From Bacillota bacterium (GTDB taxonomy: Bacteria; Bacillota; Bacilli; Alicyclobacillales; SLC66), in contig JAKADD010000005.1 in NCBI GenBank assembly GCA_021820825.1, positions 1 through 19,798 of the forward strand: 19,798 bases of DNA, given 5' to 3'. Position numbers and translations under genes: made by a program. Positions 1-7,640 of the stretch are shown here, one piece after another; positions within the stretch are counted from its first letter, which is position 1, and every line of letters starts with the position of its first letter. The notes beneath the pieces were generated by a model that was given only the letters and a program-made list of their open reading frames with translations, was not told the DNA's origin and made no database searches.

Positions 1-281
1 AACGCCAATGTCTCGCGCTGATCGACAGGATTACTTTGGGTTTCCACGTATCCGTCTCGCTCCAGAAGTCTGATTCTGGAGGTCATGTTGCTGGGGGCGC
101 AGCCCACCCGCCGGACCAAATCCGTCATCGTGGCGCCGTGTGTTGAGATGTTTAATAACACTCCCAACTGCGCCGGGGTAATCCCGCACTCGCAAAGAGT
201 CTGGCTCAATTTCTTCAGGGAGGTATTGAACACCGCATAAAGGTCGGAATAAATCATTCGCAAACGATCTTGTTCGTCCAG
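1..281 (-). CDS. MarR-family transcriptional regulator, C-terminus beyond window edge
   Basis: A winged-helix DNA-binding regulator of the MarR type. Reading leftwards from about 281, the frame gives MIYSDLYAVFNTSLKKLS, then ITPAQLGVLLNIS, then MTDLVRRVGCAPSNMTSRI (recognition helix), then LLERDGYVET and a DQR wing motif, all in the usual MarR order. The gene runs off the left edge, so only about 94 residues are visible. The first in-frame ATG (257) has no ribosome site. A strong GGGAGGG at 295-289 instead sits 8 nt before an in-frame CTG (281) and 5 nt before ATT (284), so a rare start codon is likely. A sigma-A promoter lies just upstream (323-351). It follows the MFS exporter gene on the same strand, and MarR proteins often control such exporters; that link is inference. 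Confidence 0.85.
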   Translation of the reverse strand, partial: MDEQDRLRMIYSDLYAVFNTSLKKLSQTLCECGITPAQLGVLLNISTHGATMTDLVRRVGCAPSNMTSRIRLLERDGYVETQSNPVDQRETLA

Positions 282-322
282 AATACTTCCCTCCCATATA
301 TTTCACCCATGAACTAATAAGC

Positions 323-358
323 ATTCTATCTTCTCTTATTCCGTGTGTCAATACGGAA
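323..358 (-). promoter_or_regulatory. Sigma-A promoter of the MarR gene with overlapping inverted repeat
   Basis: On the minus strand there is a perfect -35 TTGACA (351-346), a 17-bp spacer and a -10 TAGAAT (328-323), placing the transcript start near 316, some 35 nt before the MarR start. An inverted repeat TTCCGT-N8-ACGGAA (339-358) straddles the -35 box, as expected for an autoregulatory MarR operator. The promoter boxes are seen directly; the operator role is inference. Confidence 0.65.
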
Positions 359-438
359 CTGGATATCCGTCATGTTATTTCGGGCGATTGGCCTGACCGA
401 CTTATGAGGGAGGAGTATATAGGTGACAACTGGAGACA

Positions 439-1596
439 TTATTGATGCGGTCGCGGTCGGCCATTCAATACCCCTCCCATGAGTGCGATGCCCCCGCAGA
501 TGATTGGCAACACAGGAAACGGCCAGTGATGGATGACCCACCCCCCGAGGACTGCCCCCAGCGCTATGCCAGTATACAGGGAGGCATTGTTCCATGCCAT
601 CGCCATCGCGCGCTGCGCAACATAGCGCTCTGCAAGATAGGACTGAAACGCGGGGAAAAACGCATAAGCCACGAACGCCAAGAGCATCAACGATGGATAG
701 AGCAAGACCTTCACCGGAAAGATTGCCCCGACGAGAAGTAAGACCATCCCGAGTCCGTATAAACCGCCTGTCGCCAGGCGACGAGCCCCAAAACGATCGG
801 CGAGGCGGCCTCCGCTCAAGCTTCCCGCAGTGGCTCCAACGCCATAGGCCGCCAATGCCACCGCAACTGACAGCATTGTCACATGGTCTACACGTCGTAA
901 CCCCGTACCAAGGTATGTATAAAAACCATATACCGCGAGGGCCCACACACCAGTGAAGACGACATCCGCGAGCAGGGGAACCAGACGCATTCGGGCGGAC
1001 GGAGTAGACTGATCAATAGGGGGCGTCAATCGTCCGCTTGGCCAGACGCGCCAATTGCCGAGAGCGAGTCCTGCGCTTGCGATGGACAGGCCGATAAATA
1101 CGGACTGCCAACCCGCCCACTGTGCGACGAGGGCTCCCAAGGGGGCGCCCGCCCATAGAGACATGAGCAAGCCCGAACCCACTACCGACAACGAGCGCCC
1201 CCGCTTTGCACTGGGCGCGCTGTCCCCCGTAATGGCGTACAGGGCGGGCACGACCGCAGCGGTTGAAAATCCAGACAAGACGCGACCCGCGAGCAAAATG
1301 GGAAAGGTGGGGGCCACGCTGGTTAGGGCATTGCCCAAGCTAAATCCGACGAGTCCCAGTACGATGATCGGCCGTTTCCCCTTCGCATCGGCGTGGGCGG
1401 CCCAGCACGGCGCGCACACGGCATACATCACCGAAAATGCGGTCACCATCCATCCGGCCGTCGACGGGGTGATGGCGAAGCGGTGGGCCAGAGTGGGAAG
1501 CAACGGCGAGACGACAAACAAATCCGTGCCGATGATGAAGAGCGTCACCCAACCGACCGCGAGACGAATTCGATCCGCAGATCGTGTATTGATCAC
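439..1596 (-). CDS. MFS transporter, DHA1-type drug:H+ antiporter
   Basis: An integral membrane efflux pump of the major facilitator superfamily, about 385 residues, with roughly 12 hydrophobic segments. After TM1 (GWVTLFIIGTDLFVVSPLLP) and TM2 comes a motif-A-like loop, AHADAKGKRP. TM5 carries a motif-C-like GLLMSLWAGAPLGALVA, diagnostic of the drug-exporting DHA1 branch. The usual length is about 400. A TTG at 1605 is possible, but the ribosome site GGGGGGAGA (1614-1606) abuts it; GTG at 1596 is 10 nt from GGAG and is preferred. It lies 68 bp downstream of the Rrf2 gene on the same strand, and the MarR gene follows, so the exporter is flanked by two candidate regulators. The substrate cannot be told from sequence. 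Confidence 0.88.
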   Translation of the reverse strand: MINTRSADRIRLAVGWVTLFIIGTDLFVVSPLLPTLAHRFAITPSTAGWMVTAFSVMYAVCAPCWAAHADAKGKRPIIVLGLVGFSLGNALTSVAPTFPILLAGRVLSGFSTAAVVPALYAITGDSAPSAKRGRSLSVVGSGLLMSLWAGAPLGALVAQWAGWQSVFIGLSIASAGLALGNWRVWPSGRLTPPIDQSTPSARMRLVPLLADVVFTGVWALAVYGFYTYLGTGLRRVDHVTMLSVAVALAAYGVGATAGSLSGGRLADRFGARRLATGGLYGLGMVLLLVGAIFPVKVLLYPSLMLLAFVAYAFFPAFQSYLAERYVAQRAMAMAWNNASLYTGIALGAVLGGWVIHHWPFPVLPIICGGIALMGGVLNGRPRPHQ

Positions 1597-1626
1597 GATT
1601 CCCAATCTCCCCCCAAATAACGCTAT

Positions 1627-1638
1627 CGAAGCGCTTCG
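1627..1638. promoter_or_regulatory. 12-bp perfect palindrome between Rrf2 and MFS genes
   Basis: CGAAGCGCTTCG is a perfect palindrome nested inside a wider ATAACG...CGTTAT inverted repeat, about 30 bp upstream of the MFS start. It could be an operator for Rrf2 or MarR, or a weak transcript hairpin; no T-run follows. The role is unproven. Confidence 0.3.
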
Positions 1639-1664
1639 TTATCTATAATTGCGGCGCAGAATCT

Positions 1665-2171
1665 TCATCGTCGCATCAGCGCCTGCAGAACCCAACGCGC
1701 GGTGGTGTCTTGATGCTCTTGGGGAAGTTTCTCCTTGAGGGAATCGCGCAACCAAGCGAGGGTGCGGGTTTGAAGATACGCACGCATCTGCTGCTCGGCT
1801 TCGCCCATGACCTCTTTAATCGTGCAAGGGGAGCACTGGATGTAATCCGGAATCTCTTGCCCCTTATACAACACACAATCCCTTCGGACTTCCGTGCACC
1901 GGAACAGCGGAGACGTACCCTCTATCGCCTCGACCACGTCCCAGAAGGAGATCTCGGAGGGGTGGCGGGCCAGTTGGTACCCTCCCTTGACCCCCGGCAT
2001 CGAACTGACAATGTTCGCCTTGGCTAACTTTGTGAACACTTTCGAGAGATAGCTGTCCGATGTGCCGAGATACGTAGCGATATCCCGAATGCCCAAGCTT
2101 GCGCCAGGTGGCATACCGATCAGCAACAGCAGGCAATGCAATGCGTATTCGACTCCGATACTGTATTGCAC
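1665..2171 (-). CDS. Rrf2-family transcriptional regulator with four C-terminal-half cysteines
   Basis: A 168-residue Rrf2-family winged-helix regulator. The N-terminus (QYSIGVEYALHCLLLL) and the helix-turn-helix (IRDIATYLGTSDSYLSKVFTK, then a GVKGGYQLAR wing) are classical, followed by the SFWDVVEAIEG dimerisation helix. Cysteines at residues 92, 99, 113 and 116 form C-X6-C-X13-C-X2-C. Fe-S sensing members such as NsrR/IscR use three cysteines with a shorter spacing, so this could hold a cluster or a thiol switch, but it is not a textbook IscR. The start is GTG, chosen because GGAGG (2182-2178) precedes it by 6 nt. It is first in a probable unit with the MFS gene, and may regulate it and itself. 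Confidence 0.9.
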   Translation of the reverse strand: MQYSIGVEYALHCLLLLIGMPPGASLGIRDIATYLGTSDSYLSKVFTKLAKANIVSSMPGVKGGYQLARHPSEISFWDVVEAIEGTSPLFRCTEVRRDCVLYKGQEIPDYIQCSPCTIKEVMGEAEQQMRAYLQTRTLAWLRDSLKEKLPQEHQDTTARWVLQALMRR

Positions 2172-2190
2172 GCGGCACCTCCGGATGAAC

Positions 2191-2230
2191 TATTTATATC
2201 TATTTGATATCGATAATATCTCGAATAGCA
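2191..2230 (-). promoter_or_regulatory. AT-rich upstream region of the Rrf2 gene
   Basis: A very AT-rich stretch directly upstream of the Rrf2 ribosome site contains a TATAAA-like -10 on the minus strand and the inverted repeat GATAT-N5-ATATC (2206-2220). This suits a promoter with an autoregulatory operator. No clear -35 is visible. Confidence 0.3.
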
Positions 2231-2563
2231 TTACAGGGTCAATCTGTTAGTTAACGATACGCCAAATTGCGTCCACGTGCCGTTCTCATACGTCCACACG
2301 TCGTTTCTGCCAATGTATGTCCCCGCATACAACGTGCCGTTCACATCTGCAAGGGCATACACATTGCTTGGCGCAGCCGCAGCAGGGCCCACGTTCGACC
2401 AGCTTGTTGTGGCGGCCTCCGCCTTCGTGATACCGCCTGTCACTCCCCACATGGGTCCCAGCCCGAGGACAAGCAGAAACACCATCATCCAGGTCTGCCA
2501 CCGACGCCGATACACCCGGTACGACATATTACCTGTATTCAATTTCTTGCCACCCTTCATCAT
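2231..2563 (-). CDS. Short secreted propeller-repeat protein, probably C-terminally truncated
   Basis: A 110-residue protein with a basic N-terminus, a hydrophobic segment (WMMVFLLVLGLGPMWGV) and a likely signal-peptidase site after AEA (about residue 50). What follows is just over one propeller-like repeat: SWSNVG...SNVYALADVNGTLYAGTYI, then VWTYENGTWTQFG. Such repeats normally come in sixes or sevens, yet the frame stops after SLTNRLTL, where the next blade would begin. It is therefore probably the stump of a larger secreted protein. The start is unclear: two adjacent ATGs have a close GAGG, and a stronger GAGGAGGTGAG lies further upstream (about 2614-2603) before a six-codon mini-ORF. It lies 71 bp downstream of the hydrolase on the same strand and may share its transcript. 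Confidence 0.55.
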   Translation of the reverse strand: MMKGGKKLNTGNMSYRVYRRRWQTWMMVFLLVLGLGPMWGVTGGITKAEAATTSWSNVGPAAAAPSNVYALADVNGTLYAGTYIGRNDVWTYENGTWTQFGVSLTNRLTL

Positions 2564-2634
2564 TCCTCATCATGAGAAAAAATCATCGATAAGCGATTTT
2601 CACTCACCTCCTCGCAAATAAACGAAGCGTTGCT

Positions 2635-3516
2635 TCATTCCATTTGCGGTTGGACGGTATTAAAACACTGCTCCACGAATTCCGCGACGTCCTGATGACA
2701 GATCACTGCGGTTGTCAAATGCCCGCCGATCGGCAGCGTATGAAGAACCGAATCTGGTATCTGATCGTTGAGATACTGCGCATTCGCGATGTAGACATCT
2801 TTGTCATTGATGCCATGCCAAAGGTGAACTGGCACGCGAATCTGATCGAGACCAAATCCCCAAGGGGCCGCGATGACCGCATAATCGTCAACAATGCCCT
2901 CTGCGTTCTGATAAGACTCCACGAGCAGACTCCGATAAAGGGGCAGCATCTCTTCACCAATCAGATTCCGTTCCTCTTCAGGCAATCCCGCACAAACGTG
3001 CGCCAACACGGCATCTGCATTGGCGGAGACCATCTTAGCCATCTGGTAGACCTCAACTTTCGCTTCCTCGACGCCACTCAAGAGCATCCGCTGGGAAGCG
3101 CCAAACTGCTCGCGCATGCCAGGCGCATCCAATGGTGCAATTCCGCACACAATCGCAACCCGCTCAACCCTTTGGCCCAGCGCTGCGGCAGTCGCCAGCG
3201 CATAGGGGGCGCCGCCGGAGATACCGATCACAGAAAATCTTTCAATCCCGAGGAAATCGGCGAGATACTGAACATTATTCACGTGATCCCCTACGGTGCG
3301 TCCTGGCTGTGCATCAGATAATCCACAACCGGGGCGCTCCGGAACAATCACCCGGAGGTTGTGAGGGTTAGAATTCTGTGTGCAAAGAGCAGCCAGCGGG
3401 TGGAATCGAGAGCCTGGCGTTCCATGGTACATGATCACAGGGAGTCCAGTCTGAGACCCATACTCGGCGAAACCAAGCCGCCGACCTCCCGGCAGTTTTA
3501 CGGTACTGTCGTACAT
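2635..3516 (-). CDS. Alpha/beta-hydrolase fold protein
   Basis: A 293-residue, probably cytoplasmic hydrolase with no signal peptide. The order of motifs is complete: oxyanion loop HGTPGSR (31-37), the ERPGCGLSD strand/turn (60-68), nucleophile elbow GISGGAPYA with Ser100, acid Asp238 in HGINDKD, and His266 in IGGH. A cap region lies between about 130 and 215. The substrate is not predictable; peptidase, esterase and lactonase relatives share these motifs. The ATG start has a strong GAGGGGG 6 nt away. The gene is divergent from the LAL regulator and its promoter carries the repeated dyad at -42.5, so it is a good candidate target of that regulator, perhaps processing its inducer (speculative). 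Confidence 0.9.
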   Translation of the reverse strand: MYDSTVKLPGGRRLGFAEYGSQTGLPVIMYHGTPGSRFHPLAALCTQNSNPHNLRVIVPERPGCGLSDAQPGRTVGDHVNNVQYLADFLGIERFSVIGISGGAPYALATAAALGQRVERVAIVCGIAPLDAPGMREQFGASQRMLLSGVEEAKVEVYQMAKMVSANADAVLAHVCAGLPEEERNLIGEEMLPLYRSLLVESYQNAEGIVDDYAVIAAPWGFGLDQIRVPVHLWHGINDKDVYIANAQYLNDQIPDSVLHTLPIGGHLTTAVICHQDVAEFVEQCFNTVQPQME

Positions 3517-3577
3517 AAAACGCCCCCTCTCTCATAGTGTTTTGAAAATAAAGGTCTTCCGGTCACTTCGCTAAAAT

Positions 3578-3623
3578 AATATAATGAGATGACATAGATT
3601 CTATATAGGGAAATCCCCCTATA
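3578..3623 (-). promoter_or_regulatory. Activator-type promoter of the hydrolase: dyad operator plus -10
   Basis: On the minus strand, TATAGGGGGATTTCCC (12-bp dyad core 3608-3619, centre 3613.5) is followed 24 nt later by a -10 TATATT (3583-3578). There is no recognisable -35 at the 17-bp position. The dyad centre would be at about -42.5 from the transcript start, overlapping the -35 region as in class II LuxR-type activation. The outer arms TATAGGG/CCCTATA extend the symmetry. A perfect TATAAT on the plus strand (3580-3585) overlaps the same -10 and could serve the LAL gene, putting the dyad just downstream of that start. Confidence 0.65.
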
Positions 3624-3661
3624 AACCCCTTATTTTTGTTCCTTATGATCGGAGGATATAG

Positions 3662-6598
3662 ATGTCAACCACGTTACCCTTGATCGGACGAACCTCGGAA
3701 TTGGAGAGACTTCGCGCATATCTCGAGCGCTTGAACAACGGTGAAGGGGGAATCATTCTTGTTGGCGGAGAAGCGGGGATCGGCAAAACGACCCTGGTAT
3801 CGAGCGCAGTCTCAACTGTCACAAATGAACACGTCATCAAGCTGGTATGTCGTTGTCCAGGACTCGGCGAAACACCCCCCTATGGACCTTGGCGCGAAGC
3901 GTTGACGGAACTTGAGCAGCGTCATAGTTATGACATTTCTTCTTTACCTGCACCCTTTGGTCTAGGTACGCTCACGATAGAAATCTATGAGATGGCGCTT
4001 GCGCTCCTGCGTTGGATTCGGACCAGTCAACGTCCGCTCATCCTGATCGTAGAGGATCTGCAATGGTCGGATACCGCATCGATTGAAATGCTCCGGCACC
4101 TTTGCGGACGATTAGATCATATCCCCATGCTGGTGATCGGGATTTATCGGTCAGAGGAGATTCATTTTTTCCCCGAACTCCAGCGCGTCATTTCTGATAT
4201 GCTCCGCACGGGCGCACACCGAATTTTACTCGGAGAATGGTCGAAAGACGATGTTCAAGCATTGATCCTTCAGATGTTTCCCGATGCCGAAGCACCAGAG
4301 AAACTTGCAGAGGAGATTTACCGTCAGACGTCCGGCCTGCCGCTGTTCGTGGTCGAATTGCTTGAAGAAATTCGGGGCAACTCCACGGGTCGTGTCCCGG
4401 TTGCGAAAACCCTCCAACAGGCGATCGACCGCAAACTCAACGCGCTTGATGCATCCCACATGGAAACACTGGAAGTTGCCGCGCAAATCGGCGAACAGTT
4501 TGCTCTCGCGCTTTTACAAATCGCCGCCGGAGCTTCGGAGGAGGCGACAATCCAAGCACTGCAACAAGCAGTAAACTTAGGTGTCATTTGGCGTGTCGAT
4601 GAAATGGAAGACACCTTTCAGTTTCGCCACGCCATCGTGCGAAGCGTGCTCGCAGATCGCATGATCGGCGCGCATCGACAGCGGTGTCACAGGCTCATCG
4701 CTGAGGCGATGGAAATATACTCACCAAATGCCCTGGTCGCCATTGGCTATCACTACCGACAAGCGAGAGACGAGCGCGCCATTCCTTTCTATACAAGCGT
4801 TGGGGATGCAGCGCTAAAAGTCGGTGCGCTGGTCGACGCAGAACAGTACTATCGACAGGCACTGTCGCAGTGCCGAGAGGCAGACCATCGCAGTGCGGAG
4901 TTATTGTTGAAGCTCGGCTTTGCGGTACGGCGAAAACCGGACTCTGAAGCGGTCGACCTATGGACGCGCGGACTGCGGCTGGCTGTGCAGTCGACCGATG
5001 AGCCACTGGAAGTTTGGTTTCGCCATTTACTCACAGAGACAAAATATAACCGGAACGAAGGCCTGACCATCACTGAGGTTGAGGCGCTAGCAGCATTACA
5101 AGAACGACTTCTGGACCATCCTCGTTATCAAAATTTGGAACAAAAGCTTTTTGGAAATCGATATGAGTACCCGCGCATTCAGTTTATCCATTGGAATTTT
5201 TTGTTTGTTCATGGAAAGCTGGAGGAAGCACAGGCATTAGTCGATCGCCTGACGAAGAGTTTTGAGGTCAACCACGCGCAACTCCTTCAGATTCAAAGTC
5301 GCATCAGCACCTTCAAAGGGGATTTTAGTACCGCAACCGCCATGGTGAGGCAGTCCAGTCAAGCGGCCTATCTGCGCGGGGATTACTTTGCAGCTGTCGT
5401 TCAGTTCACAAATTACTTCTATCATACTTATTTGTACAAAGCGGACCATCCGGATGAAATCGACGCCATCGTCGCAGAACTGTGGCGCCTTGAGTCTGAA
5501 GCGAAATCGAAGAGCAGCTACGGTTATCTTCCGCATCACTACTCCGCATCGGGTTTCTATCATTATACGCGCGGTGAATGGGAACTGGCGCGACACCACT
5601 TGATTGATTATGTGTTGCATGACCCTGATCCCGAGCAGCTAATGGTCTCTTTGGCCGCGATCATGCTCGTTGAAACGGGAGATTTGACGCATCTGGATAC
5701 AGTGCTCGCCAAATTGCTTCCGCTGCACCCATCTGATCCGCCTCCCGCCTCCACCACGGTGATCTTCTGGGTTCACGCGGTTCGAGCCAGCGCACACTTG
5801 CTGCGGGGGGAGCGTGCTCTGGCTTTGGCATGGTTGACAGCGGCAGATTCGAATCCACTCAACCAAGTCTCAAAGTTGCATCGCCCTTTGGTCGATATCG
5901 CCTGGACCGACTACCACCGTGCACAAGGACAGCTCGATGAGGCGTTCATCACCTGCAGCCGAGCACTCGAATGGGCCGAATCGGTACCCATTCAGTGGTT
6001 CGCCATAAAAGCTAGGCGGCGCCTTGGCGAGATCCTCGCTGAACGGGGAAATGTTCAAGCGGGGGTGAGCGAAATCGAAACCGCCCGCAAGCTCGCCGCG
6101 AAGTGTCAAATACCGTATGAAGAAGCGATGTGCGCCCTATTCACAGGGATCATTCTTACGCAACTCAGGCCACAAGACGCGGTTGCAAGTTCACCGGCCG
6201 CGGATCTTAAAAAAGGCTTAAACGATCTGGAGCATGCAAAAGAAATCTTCACGCGATTAGGGGCTCGCGAATTGGCGGATGTTGAGCGCCAACTTCGCAT
6301 GCGCATCCCCGAACAAGGGAAGAGCGTGGCAGAGGAAGGCGCAACAAAGTACCGATTGCCGTTTGCAGACGCGTTGCGCCAATTCGACCAGTTGACACAA
6401 AGGGAACGGGAAGTTGCGCGTTGGGTCGCTAGGGGATTGACAGACAAAGAAGTAGCGGTCAAATTGTACGTCTCGCCACGAACGGTGGACAACCATCTGC
6501 GCAGCATCTATCGAAAACTCGATGTCCGCAATCGCGCCGAGCTAGCCACCTTGCTCTCAAACACCCACTCCCTCTTCCCGCATGAAGAGGAGGAATAA
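3662..6598 (+). CDS. LAL-type (MalT-like) AAA-ATPase/LuxR transcriptional regulator
   Basis: A 978-residue signal-transduction ATPase with a LuxR-type DNA-binding domain. An N-terminal IGRTSELERLRAYL box is followed by Walker A GGEAGIGKTT (35-44) and Walker B LILIVEDLQWSD (about 126-137). The middle (about 350-880) is helical and repeat-like, with blocks of TPR character (e.g. AEQYYRQALSQC) that in the family bind the inducer. The C-terminal helix-turn-helix (about 911-965) reads LTQREREVARWVARGLTDKE, then KLYVSPRTVDNHLRSIYRKL. Length is typical (about 900-1000). The ATG has GGAGG 6 nt upstream. The family activates promoters after binding a small ligand and ATP. Its divergent position beside the dyad operator, which recurs at three other loci here, makes it the prime candidate for binding that motif (inference). 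The ligand is unknown. Confidence 0.93.
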   Translation: MSTTLPLIGRTSELERLRAYLERLNNGEGGIILVGGEAGIGKTTLVSSAVSTVTNEHVIKLVCRCPGLGETPPYGPWREALTELEQRHSYDISSLPAPFGLGTLTIEIYEMALALLRWIRTSQRPLILIVEDLQWSDTASIEMLRHLCGRLDHIPMLVIGIYRSEEIHFFPELQRVISDMLRTGAHRILLGEWSKDDVQALILQMFPDAEAPEKLAEEIYRQTSGLPLFVVELLEEIRGNSTGRVPVAKTLQQAIDRKLNALDASHMETLEVAAQIGEQFALALLQIAAGASEEATIQALQQAVNLGVIWRVDEMEDTFQFRHAIVRSVLADRMIGAHRQRCHRLIAEAMEIYSPNALVAIGYHYRQARDERAIPFYTSVGDAALKVGALVDAEQYYRQALSQCREADHRSAELLLKLGFAVRRKPDSEAVDLWTRGLRLAVQSTDEPLEVWFRHLLTETKYNRNEGLTITEVEALAALQERLLDHPRYQNLEQKLFGNRYEYPRIQFIHWNFLFVHGKLEEAQALVDRLTKSFEVNHAQLLQIQSRISTFKGDFSTATAMVRQSSQAAYLRGDYFAAVVQFTNYFYHTYLYKADHPDEIDAIVAELWRLESEAKSKSSYGYLPHHYSASGFYHYTRGEWELARHHLIDYVLHDPDPEQLMVSLAAIMLVETGDLTHLDTVLAKLLPLHPSDPPPASTTVIFWVHAVRASAHLLRGERALALAWLTAADSNPLNQVSKLHRPLVDIAWTDYHRAQGQLDEAFITCSRALEWAESVPIQWFAIKARRRLGEILAERGNVQAGVSEIETARKLAAKCQIPYEEAMCALFTGIILTQLRPQDAVASSPAADLKKGLNDLEHAKEIFTRLGARELADVERQLRMRIPEQGKSVAEEGATKYRLPFADALRQFDQLTQREREVARWVARGLTDKEVAVKLYVSPRTVDNHLRSIYRKLDVRNRAELATLLSNTHSLFPHEEEE

Positions 6599-6626
6599 GC
6601 GTTGAGCATAATCCTGGTGGTCTATC

Positions 6627-6642
6627 TCGGACGGTTGTCCGA
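6627..6642 (+). terminator. Small hairpin after the LAL gene, weak terminator candidate
   Basis: TCGGAC-GGTT-GTCCGA forms a 6-bp stem 28 nt after the LAL stop codon. The following bases (ctgttcaat) are only mildly T-rich, so termination is uncertain. Confidence 0.35.
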
Positions 6643-6719
6643 CTGTTCAATCCAACTCGACCGGATTCATACTCCACCGCTTACGAGAGCGCCGTACATT
6701 TTTTCAATCAAAGCTTTCG

Positions 6720-7529
6720 TCATTTCGCTTCATCCTCTCCCAAAACCCAGTTCCCAGCGCGCAAAATTGGGATCCGCCGACCATCCTTGGTTTCCCCGTC
6801 AATATTGAGATCACTGGAACCGACCATAAAATCGACATGAGTCATACTATGGTTTAGTCCTCGTTCGAGCCGTTCCTCCGGACTCATCTGCGGCCCGTTT
6901 ACTATACGGGCGGGATACGCATTCCCAATGGCAAAGTGACATGAAGCATTTTCATCATATAACGGGTTCAAAAACACGGTGCCCAGCTTGGCGATCGGAG
7001 AAGTGACTGGAACCAGCGCAACTTCACCGAGGTAACGAGCCCCTTCGTCCGAATCGATGATTCCTTTCAGGGTTTCCATTCCCACATCGGCGGAATAGTC
7101 GACGATTCCCCCGTCTGCGAAGGTGAATTGGATGTTTTCGATCATGGTTCCGCCGTAATAAAGCGGCATTGTACTTCGAAGTGTTCCGTTCACACCAGTG
7201 CGGTGCGGCGCTGTGAAGAGCTCCTCACTGGGCAGATTCGGAAAAAACGGTATATGGTTAGCATTCTTGACAGTGGCAAGGCTGATCCATTGGTGATCTT
7301 CTGGCAGGATAACTTTCAGATCTGTACCTGGGCCACTATAGTGCAGCGCGGTACATTGATACTCATTCATCAGTTGAGTTCTGTTGCCCAATTCGGCGAC
7401 ATGCGTCTCCCAGGCCCGAAATGGATTTTCAGCGTCTACACGAACGATCTTCAGCACGAGATCCCATAGTTTGTCCATGGCTTCGGAATCGGAAAGAGCG
7501 GGGAATAGCTTTTGCGCCCAGGACTTCAC
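6720..7529 (-). pseudogene. M29-family aminopeptidase, 5'-truncated
   Basis: The C-terminal two thirds (269 residues) of an M29 (AmpS/AmpT/PepS-like) metallo-aminopeptidase, an enzyme normally of about 410 residues. The metal-site region is intact: Glu103 in EELFTAPH, Glu169 in LGEVAL, His198 in CHFAIG, His231 and Asp233 in THVDFMVGS. The N-terminal domain of about 140 residues is missing: the frame opens at a GTG just before SWAQKLFP, a mid-protein motif, with no ribosome site upstream. The break (about 7530-7570) abuts the terminator of the neighbouring gene, suggesting a deletion or insertion junction. An 18-codon frame (6723-6667) overlaps the stop as ATGA and may be the stump of a coupled gene. 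Probably not functional. Confidence 0.8.
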
Positions 7530-7575
7530 ACTGTGGATAAACCGGATTTTGGTCCGGAACTGTCAAAGATGAGTT

Positions 7576-7611
7576 AAAATGGGCACCAGCCTTAACGCCA
7601 GTGCCCATTTT
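7576..7611 (-). terminator. Strong rho-independent terminator, possibly bidirectional
   Basis: A 15-bp stem (7576-7590 with 7597-7611; 13 Watson-Crick pairs plus two G-U pairs in the minus transcript) closes a 6-nt loop and is flanked by A4/T4 tracts. It lies 30 bp after the stop of the NHL secreted protein and so ends that transcript; the symmetric A/T tracts would also allow termination from the other side. Confidence 0.85.
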
Positions 7612-7640
7612 GTGTCCTTGTTTATAAATCGAATCCTCGG

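Noticed and set aside
31..351. Minus-strand frame of 106 codons over the MarR region
   Set aside because: The MarR motifs (MTDLVRR, LLERDGY, DQR) are in a different frame; this one is a shadow that also runs across the promoter.
326..946. Minus-strand frame of 206 codons overlapping the MFS gene
   Set aside because: Overlaps the MFS coding sequence in another frame; composition rich in Arg/Cys/Trp, with no start context.
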